Assembly: GCA_905182995.1 (NCBI GenBank) | Contig: CAJJDP010000154.1 | Coordinates: forward strand, 219,038-275,552 | DNA from: Paramecium octaurelia | Lineage: Eukaryota; Ciliophora; Oligohymenophorea; Peniculida; Parameciidae | Direction of reading: 5' to 3' | Length of the DNA: 56,515 bases | Part shown: piece after piece, positions 23,402-36,285 of the stretch | Layout of the letters: the number at the start of each line of letters is the position of its first letter | Position numbering within the stretch: position 1 is the stretch's first letter | Program-made: the position numbers and the translations under genes | The notes under the pieces: generated by a model | Told to the model about the DNA's origin: nothing | Database searches by the model: none | What the model saw: only the letters and a program-made list of their open reading frames with translations

Positions 23402-24839
23402 TTCTAATGAATTTCTATTAGTTATTATTGTAGTAATTCTCTATTCTCAAAAATTAATTTAACTTATTTCTTAATTAATCTTGGCCAATTCAATTCATAT
23501 TTCTTTCCATTATTATTTGCTTTTATTGGATATTATCTAGTAATAATATGATCTAAATTTTCATCAGGATCCTATTTATTGCAAATTACACCATGATATT
23601 ATTTCATATAACGTTGAAGAAATACACAGGATAGTGTATTTTCTTATTTCATAATATGAAGATATAGGCGCTTATTCTATATTATAACAATTCCATAAGC
23701 TATTAATTATATGGTAAAATGTATATTAATTAAATACAATTAAATTATAAATGGGGAATGACTCATAAAAATATAAGAAATCTCTTTATGAATTATAAAA
23801 TTCATGTACTTTCTAAATGAAATATCCATGCGAAACCATAGCTGTTAACAAGAGTGGCACTCTAATTTTGACAAATTTAGTTTCAAATATATTAGTATTT
23901 GGTTTTAATGGGAAATCCTTAAAAAGGATATCAAGCATTTAGAAGCATTAATCCTCAATTAGTGTTCTTCTCTTCTTTAATTTGAAAAATTAATTTATTT
24001 CAGGCTCAAGTGACAACGATATCATCATTTGGCCTACAACTCTGAATCTTGGAACATCAACAAAATATATATAAAAACTTAAAGGACATACAGAATTGAT
24101 CACGTGTATAGCTATTCATTCACCTAATGAAGATCTTATAATTTCTGGAGAATATGAAAAAGCAATCAGATTCTGGTAAATGGAGTAATCAAGTTTATAA
24201 TGGAGATGCATTTAAGAAATAATAGAGCATAAAAGTTCAGTCTGTGGAATATCAATTAATGAAATTGGAAATTAAGTTATATCTTGCGATAAAAAATAAC
24301 TCATCTTAATTATTGAGAAAGCCCAAATTCAAATGCTTGGTTCGTCAAGTAAAAAATAGAAGCATATTAACTGGGAGGAGTTGGAGTGAGCTTTTTAACA
24401 AATTATCAATTTATAATTTAGACTAATAGCGAAAGTACTCTTGACCTATATGGATCGCAGTTTGAAGGAATTTACACTTTAATCCAATCAGTTAAACTTA
24501 AATCTTACAAGAATGAAATAATTAGTAGAAATTTATCATACAATAAAAAAATGAAGATCTTGACTTTAAAAAAAGGTTAGAGGCTATTCATTATTAGATT
24601 TGAAATGTAAAATAACAATGATCAGTCTGAAACCAAAAAGAATGAATTATTCTTTAAGAATGTTTAGATAATTGATTTTAAAACTCTTTTTTTCTTTTGG
24701 GCAATAAGTGATGATGGCTAATACTTGATAACAAGGAATGTACTATCAAAATCTATTGAAGTTAGGTTTCTCAATAAAAGTTTAATTGATTGATTAAATG
24801 CTTTATATATATATATCTATTTTTGTAGCTTTTGATATT
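23402..24839. repeat. Contig-end overlap at N 23401, right copy (1,438 bp)
   Basis: Repeats 21963-23400. It holds a partial 3' fragment of the helical-protein gene (23402-23612) and the WD40 gene again (23613-24793). It is probably the same locus counted twice. Confidence 0.9.
23613..24793 (+). CDS. WD40-repeat protein, duplicate of 22174-23354
   Basis: Identical to 22174-23354, with the same A-run frameshift (near 24349) and the same TGA (24791-24793). Read as the right-hand copy of an unmerged contig overlap, so probably not a second gene. Confidence 0.6.
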
Positions 24840-25169
24840 ATTATATATATAAACATAAAATGATTATGAGATATAATAATGAAATATCCTATTATTATTA
24901 ATTTATTATTTACAAAAGATAAGAATCAACTATATATAAACGAAATTAAAATATATTAATTAAATTTACGAATAGTATCCTGAATTTACTTCTGATTGGT
25001 AGTTAATAACATTCGTTAATTTGAAACACATGTTTTATATAAATCAAATACATACTACATATATTAATCATAATAAATGAGGCTTGCAACCTAAGAAATT
25101 ATAAAAATTTTGATTTTTTTATGTAATTCTAAAATACCATTTAAAAAATTTTATTGTTATAAATATCAA
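24840..25169. other. AT-rich intergenic region
   Basis: Between two convergent genes (WD40 on +, Hsp70 on -). No reading frame or repeat stands out. Confidence 0.6.
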
Positions 25170-27098
25170 TCAACATTATAATTCGTTTAAATAATCTTAA
25201 TCTCTGCCAAGGGAAAATTTAACACTCCTTTCAAACCATGCTTTTGCTTACTATGAATCATTATCGTCTAAACAGAACTATTAATTAAGCTATTGCTAAA
25301 CTTCTTCAAGTTTCTGCAACTTAATTTAATACTCTTTAACATCAACATTTGGATTTTTATGAATCCATTATATTGTTTCATTTACTATCAATTAATATTA
25401 TGATTTTTCACAATTAGAGAATTTAAGGTTAAACTTTTCATTATGAATTATATTTCTATTAAGATATATCGTTGATTCGAGATTATTCTTGTCTTCAATT
25501 CTACTTTTTATCATTTTGTCTTCCTCTTCTAATTTTTCAGCATCCAGAATATGTTTCTCAATATAATCTGATGTTAGCCCGTTAATAAAGTTAGCTATAA
25601 TTATGCTATTACTATTCTTTGAAGTTAGATCTTGGGCAGTCAAAGTAAGTGTATCATTCTAATCAATCTCAGATGTTATCAAAATTTCAGGAACTCCTTT
25701 GAGAGCTGGAGAAATACCAGTTAAATTAAATTGTTCTAAAAAAAGACAATCTTTAGTCAAGTATCTATAACCGAAATAGATTTTAATTTGGACCTCAGTT
25801 TGATAATCATTCTTGGTAGTGAAAATTTGTGTCTTCTTTGTTGGAATAGTTGTATTTCTCGCTATTAAAGTTGTCATTAATCCTCCAGAAGTCTCTATTC
25901 CCAAATTTAGTATAGTAACATCAAAGATGCAGCAAAGCTAGATTTATTAATGTAGTTATCCAGTCAAAATGGCAGCTTAAGTAGCAGCTCCATGAGCAAC
26001 GACTTCCTCTGGATTTATTGATTAATACAATTACTTTCCATTAAAATAGTCTTTTAGCAATTCTTAAATTTTTGGAATCTTCGCAGATCCTCCAACAAGA
26101 ATTACTTCATTAATTTGATTCTTCAAGAGATTCTAATTCATTAGAATCCTATCGATAGATTGAATGCATTATTTAAACAAATTCATGCACAACATTTCAA
26201 AGTTTGGTTTAGTAATAGTAATTATAAAATCCTCATTATTATGAAAATTATCGATCTCTATCGTTGCTTGATCAGCGGAAGAAAGTACCTTTTTCGCCTT
26301 TTCACATTGTATTCGAAGCCTTTGTAATGATTTTAAGTTATTTCTTATATCTATACCCTTCTTATTTAATAATTAGGTACAACAATATTCAATAAGTTTG
26401 TTATCAAATTCTATTCCACCCAATTTATTATTAGTAAGATTTTCCTTCATCTCAAAGATACCATCCTCAATAAATAGCAAATTAAGATCAAGTTTTTTGC
26501 TCCCCAGATCAAAAACGAGAACATGTTATTCTTAATGAATACTTCTATCCAAATTATAAGCTATAGCAGAGGCAGTCGATTCATTAATGATTCTCAAAAT
26601 GTTCAAACCAATTCTAGTTCCCGCTTCCCTAATGGCTTATCTTTATAGATCATTGAAATAAGCCGGAACTGAAATTACAGCTGAAGAAACTGGCTTGCCT
26701 AAATGTACATCAGCTGTTTTCTTTAAATTCTCTAATATCATGGAACAAATTTCTTCAGGTAAAAATTTCTAAATTTTTCCTTAATAATGAACAACAATAA
26801 GTAGCTTGTCATTTATTCCTGCCTCTAATTTAAAGGGGAAATCTAACATTGCAATTTGAACATCCTATTCAGAAAATCTTCTTCCCATCAATCTTTTTAT
26901 ATCAAAAACAGTATTAAGGGGATTTCGATGAATTTAATTTAAAGCTGACTCACCTAAAAGAATCCCTTAGTCAGTAAATGCTACATAAGAAGGTGTCTGC
27001 CAATTATCTAATTCATTTTAGATGATCTCTATAGTATCATTTACCCAAACAGCAACAGATGAATTTGTTGTGCCAAAATCAATGCCAATTGAAGCCAT
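25170..27098 (-). CDS. Divergent Hsp70-family protein, 642 aa
   Basis: Uninterrupted frame from ATG at 27096-27098 to TGA at 25170-25172, close to the usual Hsp70 length. N-terminal [10 protein letters not shown] matches phosphate-1. [29 protein letters not shown] and H-G-A-A-T-Q-A-A-I-L follow in normal order; then a substrate domain ([19 protein letters not shown]) and a helical lid. The phosphate-2 loop, normally D-L-G-G-G-T-F-D, reads D-L-G-S-K-K-L-D. The protein ends in Q-C with no EEVD-like, KDEL-like or organelle signal. Inference: a cytosolic, fast-evolving paralogue with impaired or altered ATP hydrolysis, perhaps regulatory. The two TAA codons in its F-N-D-L-Q-R-Q-A motif support the genetic code used here. 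Confidence 0.92.
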
Positions 27099-27725
27099 TA
27101 ATAAGTATTTTTATTTTAAATATTATAATTCTAAAATTCAATGTTGTTTTTACTTATGATTTGCATTTTTGTTATAGTATAATTAATTAACCATAAAAGA
27201 TAATAATTAGACAAGAATTTATTATTGATACATTACTTTAGGGAGAATTCCGCCTATTTTTACTACATAATTCTGTGATTAGTTTGTAGAATAGAAATTT
27301 TTGAATTGAGCTTTAAATTGGCAGCAATACTAACGACTAATGAATATGATATTCTTGAAATCTAAATGTAAACAAAGTATGCTAATTTATCAATGTAATA
27401 TCTGCTTAGAATTGACAATTGCATTTAGTTAGTTTATATTAGATGAAAATTGATGGATTAGCCTTTTATTTATATTAATAGTTTTGAAATCTAAGTAATC
27501 ACAATTCATTTCTAGGTTAATCTTACAAGATACGAATATTATAATTGTGATTAATATCCTTTGCAGTTCCATCAAATCAAAAATAACTAGATGAAGAAGC
27601 TCCCTTTTTTTGTAAAAGGAATGATGAATTTGCTAATCAAAATCCTCTAAGAAAGAAGCATAATAAGAAAATCAGCGTTATTTAAAAAAGGATATTAATA
27701 CATAAAATATATAATAAGGACACTA
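27099..27725. other. Intergenic, with a weak minus-strand frame
   Basis: A minus-strand frame of about 80 codons (roughly 27630-27390, F-D-Q-Q-I-H-H-S-F-Y-K-K) could be an extra 3' exon of the gene at 27726-29720, but I see no convincing splice pair. Otherwise no gene. Confidence 0.35.
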
Positions 27726-29720
27726 TCATCTAAATCCATACATAGAGGATTAAAGAGATTTACAGCCTTATTAATTTTTGTTGTCTTACTATTATCCCAA
27801 GATTTATAACACAGTATTTACTTATGAAATAAGACTGTTTAAGGCGTTGCATTGATTGTTAAGGTTTTAGATATAATAATTTGGAATCAACTGAATTTAT
27901 TATTAAAGCTGCATAAACTATTCATGAATTTACTTTTTCAGATTTGTAAATTGTGTACTTAAAGCATTAATACTTGTACTAGAAACTTAAATTTATTCCG
28001 AGATCATCGAAGTTGTCTTTATCATTTTTTCCAAGTCTGGTAACAAAGAGCTGATTTCTATAATTTTTTTTGAGACAGTTTAAGTTGATAAATGAACTTT
28101 GTTAATCATTAATCTACTATTTTATATTTCTTATAAGAGGAAAACAACCTATTATTTGATTTCATTAATTTTCATTCCATCATTTTTCATATCTTCTTAA
28201 AAAGAAACAACGATCTAAGTTAATGCATCAGTCTATTAATGGATTTCATTAATTTTTATTATAGTTTTTTTCATGTCTTCTTATAGAGAAACCATAAAGT
28301 CAGGAACGGCTTAAGTCTATTATTGGATTTTATTAATTGTCATGTATTATTATAATAATCTAGGTTATATACTTTCATCAACAATTTATGGAATAGCTTT
28401 GATTTATTCTTATATTTTATTCTATCCCTCAAGAATGATCTGATTGAGATTTGCAAAAAGTTATTCATTTGACTATGCTTTTAATTTCTCTTATAACTCA
28501 ATTATTTAAATTTCATATTATTAAACTTAATTCTTTAATTTAAACGTTTCTTACTTATAATTTTGTGTTTCCTTTTCAGTGGTTTGGTATAATTCAAGAA
28601 ACATCTTTTTCTAAATTGTTGTATTTTATTGCATTAATTCGAATTCATTCAGTTAAAACTAATATTCTTATTTGATCCTTTATGAATCATATTATAATAA
28701 ATTCTAGTCAATTTTATGATAGATATATTTGGAATTTTACTTGAAATGGTTTATTACAGTAAGAGCTTCTAATAATTTAAGATTTTCTCTCTTTATTTAA
28801 GACTTAAGAAATTTTTCTTAATTTTTTTCTTAATTTGCTTTTAGCACTTTATCAATTCTGTTTTCAACTTCCACTTTAAACAATTAAATCTATTCTTCAA
28901 TTAATTTAAGTTTTTCAACTTATTCTTACTTTAATTTTTTTATGGTTTTTACGAAACTGCCTTTATGGTGTTCTTAATGATTACTCTCAGCACATTAGAT
29001 ACAAATATATTATAGATTTTGTTCTTTTAAACAATCCTGGTGTATACAAATACAGTTTTTTTCCATTTAGTGAGCTTTACAAAAAGGAAATTCATCATTT
29101 ATTTTTTCAATTGTTTATATTTTGAATTATTCCGCTTCATATTTAGGTACATTATCAAATTTAATGTCTATTGTCGTTAATTAGTTTACTTTACATTAAA
29201 TCTCATTAAATTCATATTTGAACTGTCTTTCTAAATAATTATTGATTTAAGTAAATTAATTCTCTATAATTTATTATTTTGCTTCATCTAATGTTATGAA
29301 TATAATAAAATTATCAATGGATTGAGAATCCAGGACAGATTATTTGGTTAAAAGCGAATTTGCTTAGCTAATATTTAGAGATAATTGATGGTTTTAATAG
29401 TCAATTAATGTTGTAATTGCCTTTTCTTATTTTTAAAAATATTGCAATACTTTATTTTAGAGTTCTGTTAATGATTATATGAATCTTTATTTCATTGAAA
29501 TATTTAAATTGAGTATTTTACTTTACATTTCTAAGAATTTGCCTAAATTTTCTTTAGCTCCATCGTCAAGTTCTTCCATACTTTTAATAAACTCGTTTGA
29601 CTTTTACCAGTTTAAACATTTTTGACAAGAAAACTTGTTATTCTCCTTTTGTAGCTTTGATTTGTGTATGCAGACAAATTTAATATCAAATCCTCTATGA
29701 TACTCACACTATTTTATCAT
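27726..29720 (-). CDS. B-box-like zinc-binding and coiled-coil protein, 664 aa
   Basis: One uninterrupted frame, ATG at 29718-29720 to TGA at 27726-27728. Two Cys/His modules: residues about 5-42 (C-E-Y-H ... C-I-H-K ... C-Q-K-C) and about 225-270 (C-K-A-H ... C-I-C-I-H-Q-D-C ... C-I-Q-C ... H-Q-E-H-H), the second with B-box spacing. Between and after them are long Q/E/K-rich heptad helices, with very Gln-rich stretches written mostly as TAA/TAG. In ciliates such modules are often followed by WD40 or G-K-W repeats; here no such domain follows in frame, so the C-terminus may be shortened or an exon may be missed. Cytosolic scaffold or ubiquitin-pathway role is possible by analogy to TRIM proteins; there is no RING domain. 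Confidence 0.8.
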
Positions 29721-30076
29721 GATAGAATTACGATTTTTAATAATTAATTAATTAGAAATAATAAATTTCTATTCGTTCTTCTAGAAACATTAATTAATTA
29801 ATAGTTTATGTTAAGAAAAATATTGTATCAAATTCTTTACTTCTCTAAAGTAAACTAAAGTTTTAAGAATTTAGATTGATATTTTGGTTGGTATTTTTTA
29901 AATCGACAATGCACAACGTTGATACTAATAAATTCGATGAATTTTATTATAAATTTTCACTCAAGAGAAATTAACATTTTAGAGATTTTGGCTTTCAGTT
30001 TATCGTATGAATTTATCATATCTTCATTCAATTAAGTTGATACATAATGATTTTATGAAATGATATAATATGTATA

Positions 30077-31438
30077 CTTATTGGAGAGTTATTTAAATTA
30101 TAATCCTATTTTCTATGATAATATTTGAATTCTTATTTTCATGGAATACTTCTAGAAGTAATGTAGTAAATTTTGATTTACATACCATCTAACTTAAATA
30201 ATTCTCATTCTTCGTTATAACTTCCTACTTCCATCAAAAAACCTTTTAAAAATTTTTGATACCATTTTTAATATATGTATATTTTAACTTATCAGATATT
30301 TTCCTATGCCTCAATTATCGTACCATAATTATCGTATAATTCGTTACTTCTGAAAAATGAATAATAAGTAATTTGTACGTGATTATATTTTTGTCCTTAA
30401 TGTTCGATCATCTTCCAACTTTTTTACCATTTTAATATTCACCATTATAAGTGACTATTTTTAAAAAAAATCCACTGCTACTACACCAATCGTTGCACAA
30501 TTCAATCCATTTGCCATCCTTCATACCATTTTAATTTATAAGATCCACTACCACTATAAAATTTATCATAAATAAGAGAATTTACATAAATAAATTACCA
30601 TTCTCAATAATATCACATTTACCAAATTTTTTACTTTTTTTATACTCTCCATTAATTTATTTTATGCTATTTATTGTTGATTATAATTACTCCATCCAAT
30701 CCTTGCATAGCTCCACCCATATTTTTTCTTTCATGCCATAATCATCGAATTCACCTCCACCACTTTAAGTTATGTAATATTTATACAGAAGTCTATCATT
30801 TGCTTCTTCATTAACAAAAATGTTACACTTTCCAATTTTTATTCCATTTTTATACTAGCCAGTAAATTTTACGTTCCTATTTTACCAATTCAAATGTTAA
30901 AGCCTCAATTTTAATAATACTTTCTCCAATCATCGCATAGTTCAACCCATTTACCATTTTTCCTTCCATTTTCATCAAATTCTCCTCCTCCTCTAAATTA
31001 AGATATATTGTAAATTATACAAAACTGTATTCCCTTCAATAATATTCCATATGGCAATTTTTTAACCTTTTACAAACTACCCCTTTAAATTGACCTCCCT
31101 AGACAACCTATTTTATTAATTTAATTAATTCACTTATTCCAATCATTGTGAACACAAACCCAATCTCCATGCTTGAATCCGCTTTCATCAAATGATCCTC
31201 CACTGCTTTATTAATGTGAATATACTACATTATTAAAGTTTCTTCCAAAATTATGTTCCATTTCCCAATTTTAATTCCATTTTTGAAGTTACCATTACAT
31301 GTGATTTCTCTTTCATATCTAATTTAAATATATAGCAAAATATCGACTTCATCCAATCATCATCAATGCAAATCCAATTATCATTTTGGTTTCCTTAATC
31401 ATCATATTACCCTCCTCCTCTTAAAAGCTATTTATGAA
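30077..31438. repeat. Contig-end overlap at N 31439, left copy (1,362 bp)
   Basis: Same sequence as 31440-32801 at a constant offset of 1,363. It lies within the G-K-W repeat array. Confidence 0.9.
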
Positions 31439-31439
31439 N
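31439..31439. other. Contig join (single N)
   Basis: Flanked on both sides by the same 1,362-base sequence (30077-31438 and 31440-32801). Confidence 0.95.
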
Positions 31440-32801
31440 CTTATTGGAGAGTTATTTAAATTATAATCCTATTTTCTATGATAATATTTGAATTCTTATT
31501 TTCATGGAATACTTCTAGAAGTAATGTAGTAAATTTTGATTTACATACCATCTAACTTAAATAATTCTCATTCTTCGTTATAACTTCCTACTTCCATCAA
31601 AAAACCTTTTAAAAATTTTTGATACCATTTTTAATATATGTATATTTTAACTTATCAGATATTTTCCTATGCCTCAATTATCGTACCATAATTATCGTAT
31701 AATTCGTTACTTCTGAAAAATGAATAATAAGTAATTTGTACGTGATTATATTTTTGTCCTTAATGTTCGATCATCTTCCAACTTTTTTACCATTTTAATA
31801 TTCACCATTATAAGTGACTATTTTTAAAAAAAATCCACTGCTACTACACCAATCGTTGCACAATTCAATCCATTTGCCATCCTTCATACCATTTTAATTT
31901 ATAAGATCCACTACCACTATAAAATTTATCATAAATAAGAGAATTTACATAAATAAATTACCATTCTCAATAATATCACATTTACCAAATTTTTTACTTT
32001 TTTTATACTCTCCATTAATTTATTTTATGCTATTTATTGTTGATTATAATTACTCCATCCAATCCTTGCATAGCTCCACCCATATTTTTTCTTTCATGCC
32101 ATAATCATCGAATTCACCTCCACCACTTTAAGTTATGTAATATTTATACAGAAGTCTATCATTTGCTTCTTCATTAACAAAAATGTTACACTTTCCAATT
32201 TTTATTCCATTTTTATACTAGCCAGTAAATTTTACGTTCCTATTTTACCAATTCAAATGTTAAAGCCTCAATTTTAATAATACTTTCTCCAATCATCGCA
32301 TAGTTCAACCCATTTACCATTTTTCCTTCCATTTTCATCAAATTCTCCTCCTCCTCTAAATTAAGATATATTGTAAATTATACAAAACTGTATTCCCTTC
32401 AATAATATTCCATATGGCAATTTTTTAACCTTTTACAAACTACCCCTTTAAATTGACCTCCCTAGACAACCTATTTTATTAATTTAATTAATTCACTTAT
32501 TCCAATCATTGTGAACACAAACCCAATCTCCATGCTTGAATCCGCTTTCATCAAATGATCCTCCACTGCTTTATTAATGTGAATATACTACATTATTAAA
32601 GTTTCTTCCAAAATTATGTTCCATTTCCCAATTTTAATTCCATTTTTGAAGTTACCATTACATGTGATTTCTCTTTCATATCTAATTTAAATATATAGCA
32701 AAATATCGACTTCATCCAATCATCATCAATGCAAATCCAATTATCATTTTGGTTTCCTTAATCATCATATTACCCTCCTCCTCTTAAAAGCTATTTATGA
32801 A
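31440..32801. repeat. Contig-end overlap at N 31439, right copy (1,362 bp)
   Basis: Repeats 30077-31438. It adds about 12 extra G-K-W units on paper only. Confidence 0.9.
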
Positions 32802-34080
32802 AAATTACATCAATCTATTTTCTTCCAAAATAATATTCCATTTCCCAACCTTTTTCCCAGAATGATATTCACCATATATTTTATCTCTTTAAAATTTCTA
32901 CAAAAATATTTCATTTTATACCTGCACCAATTATTATCTATCTCAACCCAATTTCCTACCATAAATCCTTTTGAATCAAATGATTCTCCTCCTCTTTAAA
33001 TCAGATAAAATTGATACATAATTTTCTTTCATTTCCCTCTATTATTTCCCACTAACCATATTTGAATTGATTTGTATATTCGCCTTTTAATTAGATTTCT
33101 CTTTTTAATCTAAGAGAATAATGATAATGATATATAACTTTAACCAAGTATCAACTGGTTCTATCCAAGTGCCAACTTTAAGTCCATTTTTATAAACAAG
33201 CCTCCCCTCTAAAGTTTTCATACGTATTAAATATACTGGATAACATTCTCATTCATTTTTATTTCCCAATACCAATTTTAGTACCATTTTGATATTCAAA
33301 GTGATAGTAAGTTCATGAAAAGTTCTATATAGGATAACATTTCAAATTAACTTGAACCATTTTTGATCAGTATCTACCCATTTACCATTTTTCATACCAT
33401 TCTCATCATATATTCCACTTCCTCTATGTAAGTTTTCAATTTATATGAAAATCATAAATATTTTAATTTCCACTAATAGATATCTGCCATAAGCCATATC
33501 TTTTACCATTTCTGCACTCACCAATATAAGTTACTTCCCTATTTGACCTACACGTTACAATTATGATTACTTACTTTTACCAATTATCGTACAAATCTAT
33601 CCATTTACTATTTTTCTTTCCATTTTAATTATGGTATCCCTGTGCACTAAATTGTAGCTATAATTGAATACATCACTTTAGAAGAATCACTAAATTTCCA
33701 AATTCCTTATTTAGAATCATTCAGATATGCTCCTCCCTCATAAACTTCTGCCTCACTTATGAAAGTATAATTTATTGATTACTCCCAATAATTGATTATA
33801 AATTCTTTCCATAAACCTTATTTTTTTCCATCAAATGAATAGTCCCCTCCTATCCTAACTAGATTTTACCTTTCCAAGTAGCAAACCACTTCCCAACCTT
33901 CTTAAAGTTCTCTCCATATAGACCAATCCAGATTGAAGATTTTATCATCTCTAAATTGGTGTAAATCTATGGATTTTCTGTTAATTCATCCATTTTTCTC
34001 GAATAAGAATTCACATTTCCTTACATTCTTAGAATCTCTCCATTATGAAAATAAATCAATTTATTGTTCTAAGAATTAAT

Positions 34081-35304
34081 TTTTGATTTAGAAGTATTCA
34101 AAACATCATTATGACAACATCTTATAATTGAGACTAAATAAAATATAACTCTAATGATAATTAAGTATTATTTATGGTAGGTAGAATTTGGTGTATATCA
34201 TGATGGGAGGAAAAAGGATTGCAAAGAAGCCATTATCTTACAGTAAAAATAAATTGCAAATTTTATATAAAATGAGATCAAATTATTATTAATTCAAGAA
34301 ACATTGATTAGGCTATTTTGTTATTAACTTGAATTGTTACCTATTTTGTATTTTCTTAAGGATTACTTAATTTAAGTGATCCTTTAAACATTTTAAAAAT
34401 TGTTTCGTTACATTTGTTTTTAGAATATGTATGAATTTGGGAACATAAATATAACTAACTAATACCAACAATTATATTTCACTTTTTTGGACAATCAAAT
34501 TTCAGGTGAATTTCTTATTTATTCTCATATTGTGTTTTGGTTTCTTCTGGGGTGTTAATAAATCGATACATAATTGAAGTCGATTTTTGGTTTTTCAATG
34601 TTTATTATTATTATATTTGAGAATTATGTTGATTTTTATTCATTTGATTCAAAAATCAGCAGAATGTGATTAGGTAACAATAATAGTTCTGGTATTGACT
34701 TTACTTTTAAATTTAAAAATAACAATAATAATAATCTATAATTAATATATTCCAATCATATAGAATGATGAAAATACATTTCGACTTGCATCCTTTAAGA
34801 TTTGACTGAAGTCCATAATCTTAAAGCAATGGATGGATTAAGTTATTCTGATTTGGCAATCAACCTAAAGTAATTTTAACTATAAAAAATCATTATCTTA
34901 GATTCTACAAATTAACACTCAAAATGTGACATGATAACAAGGGATTGAGATATAATCAGACGTGAATTAAGTTTGCACTGATTTCATATACCTTTTACAT
35001 TTCATCGAAAATAACTTCTACTTCCATTATTGAATATCACAATCACAAAGGTAGTAATCTAAAAATTTCATGTCTATTTTATAGATTATATATATTGTGC
35101 ACCAAGAATTTTTGATACTCAATGTAATAAGTTAATGTTCTTGAATTTCAGAAGTTATTATAAATAGTTGAATTATAAACTATTCGTATTCTAAGTTTAC
35201 ATTATAGTTTGATTATCTAAAATATAGAACCTTTTTATCGATGTGATGTTTCTCATTATTTATATACATAAATTATTTTGATAAATTGTTATTTTTAATC
35301 ATAG
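34081..35304. other. Intergenic or decayed coding sequence
   Basis: AT-rich. A + strand frame near 34770-34950 (Y-I-S-T-C-I-L-Q-D-L-T-E-V-H-N-L-K-A) of about 58 codons and a shorter one near 34426 look coding but cannot be linked to each other or to the ORF at 35305. They may be upstream exons or relics of it. Confidence 0.35.
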
Positions 35305-36285
35305 ATGCTATCACGATAAATTAAGGTCCTAAATATTAATTAAAAAGCATAATATGATTTAGAAGATAAACATGCCAACTTGCTTCTGATAGATGGACAT
35401 TTCAAGTATTATTTTGGAGTAAGTTATTCTAATGACAACAAAAAATTTGCATTATATGAAGCATATAGAAAACAATTTTCAAAATCTCAATTAAGAATTT
35501 TTGAAATATTCACTGCAAAATTATTATATGATGGAGGGTTAGAAAACGGGACTTTTTTTTAAGAACATAACAGATTTACTATAGATTCAAACTTTTACAT
35601 ATATTTATTAAGTTTGGATGAGCTAAAAATTATTAATTTTTCTAATAACACAAACAGAATAATAAAAGCGAAACCAATTAGAAGTTTTTCTCTTGATTTA
35701 AATAATGATATTTATATTATGAATGGAGATAACAGTATATCAAGATATTCAATTGATGCTAAATTAAAGGCTTAGTTTAATATTAGCAAAATGATATTTA
35801 ATAAGTTTATTTATAGTATAATGAATATATTTCAACTAGTTATGATTGTAATTGCAAGTTAAACCTAATATATGATTGATATTACAAATTTAAAAATTAG
35901 ATGGCAAAGAAAAAATGAATTCAATCTTATGAAATTTATAAGATAACATTACTTTATAATCTCAAATTATAACGATATTTAACTTTAATAAACTAGAAAT
36001 GGTCGATAAATTCGAAAAATTTTCAATATTGAAAAGAAAAATATAATTGAAGGGAAACACTCAATTTATTTGGTTTCTGATGCAAACCCTTTAAATGAGC
36101 AGTAAAAAATAGTTTTTGAATTTTTCGATATCATAATAGGTGTACCATTCTTTTTGAGATGGAGATAAGGGGATGATATTGATTTTAAGAATTCCAAAAT
36201 TATAGATTCAACCATTATTCTTTGGGATGAAAGAAAAAGCAAAGTGAAATTGTTTGAAATTGAAAGAATTATTGAGAGGGTTTGA
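35305..36285 (+). CDS. Hypothetical protein, 326 aa, beta-rich
   Basis: Uninterrupted ciliate-code frame from ATG at 35305-35307 to TGA at 36283-36285. No TGA is seen just upstream in frame, so the protein may begin earlier. Alternating short beta-like strands (S-F-S-L-D-L-N-N-D-I-Y-I-M-N-G-D-N-S-I) recall a worn beta-propeller, but I cannot place WD or Kelch signatures. No signal peptide. It precedes the decayed WD40 gene on the same strand and could be its N-terminal part. Confidence 0.6.

Larger units (their letters stand above)
30100..34080 (-). pseudogene. G-K-W (MORN-like) repeat protein, degenerate array
   Basis: Read from about 34080 downwards. The start region (F-S-Q-W-R-D-S-K-N-V ... 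L-D-W-S-I-W-R-E-L) matches that of the + strand array at 39165. Units of about 35-40 residues then alternate between Y-x-G-E-Y-x-N-G-K-K-x-G-x-W and G-G-G-x-Y-D-E-N-G-M-K-N-G-K-W-x-E-L-C-D-D-W, for example K-V-G-K-W, K-Q-G-L-W, K-N-S-K-W, K-N-G-K-W, K-D-G-K-W-I-E-L. Tiny introns separate some units, but other joins need one-base indels (for example K-I-G-I-G in place of K-I-G-x-W near 33255), and TGA replaces the expected Trp in one unit near 30410. Part (30077-31438) is duplicated by the contig overlap, so the true array is about 2.6 kb. Function unknown; MORN-like repeats often bind membranes or scaffold proteins. Confidence 0.65.
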
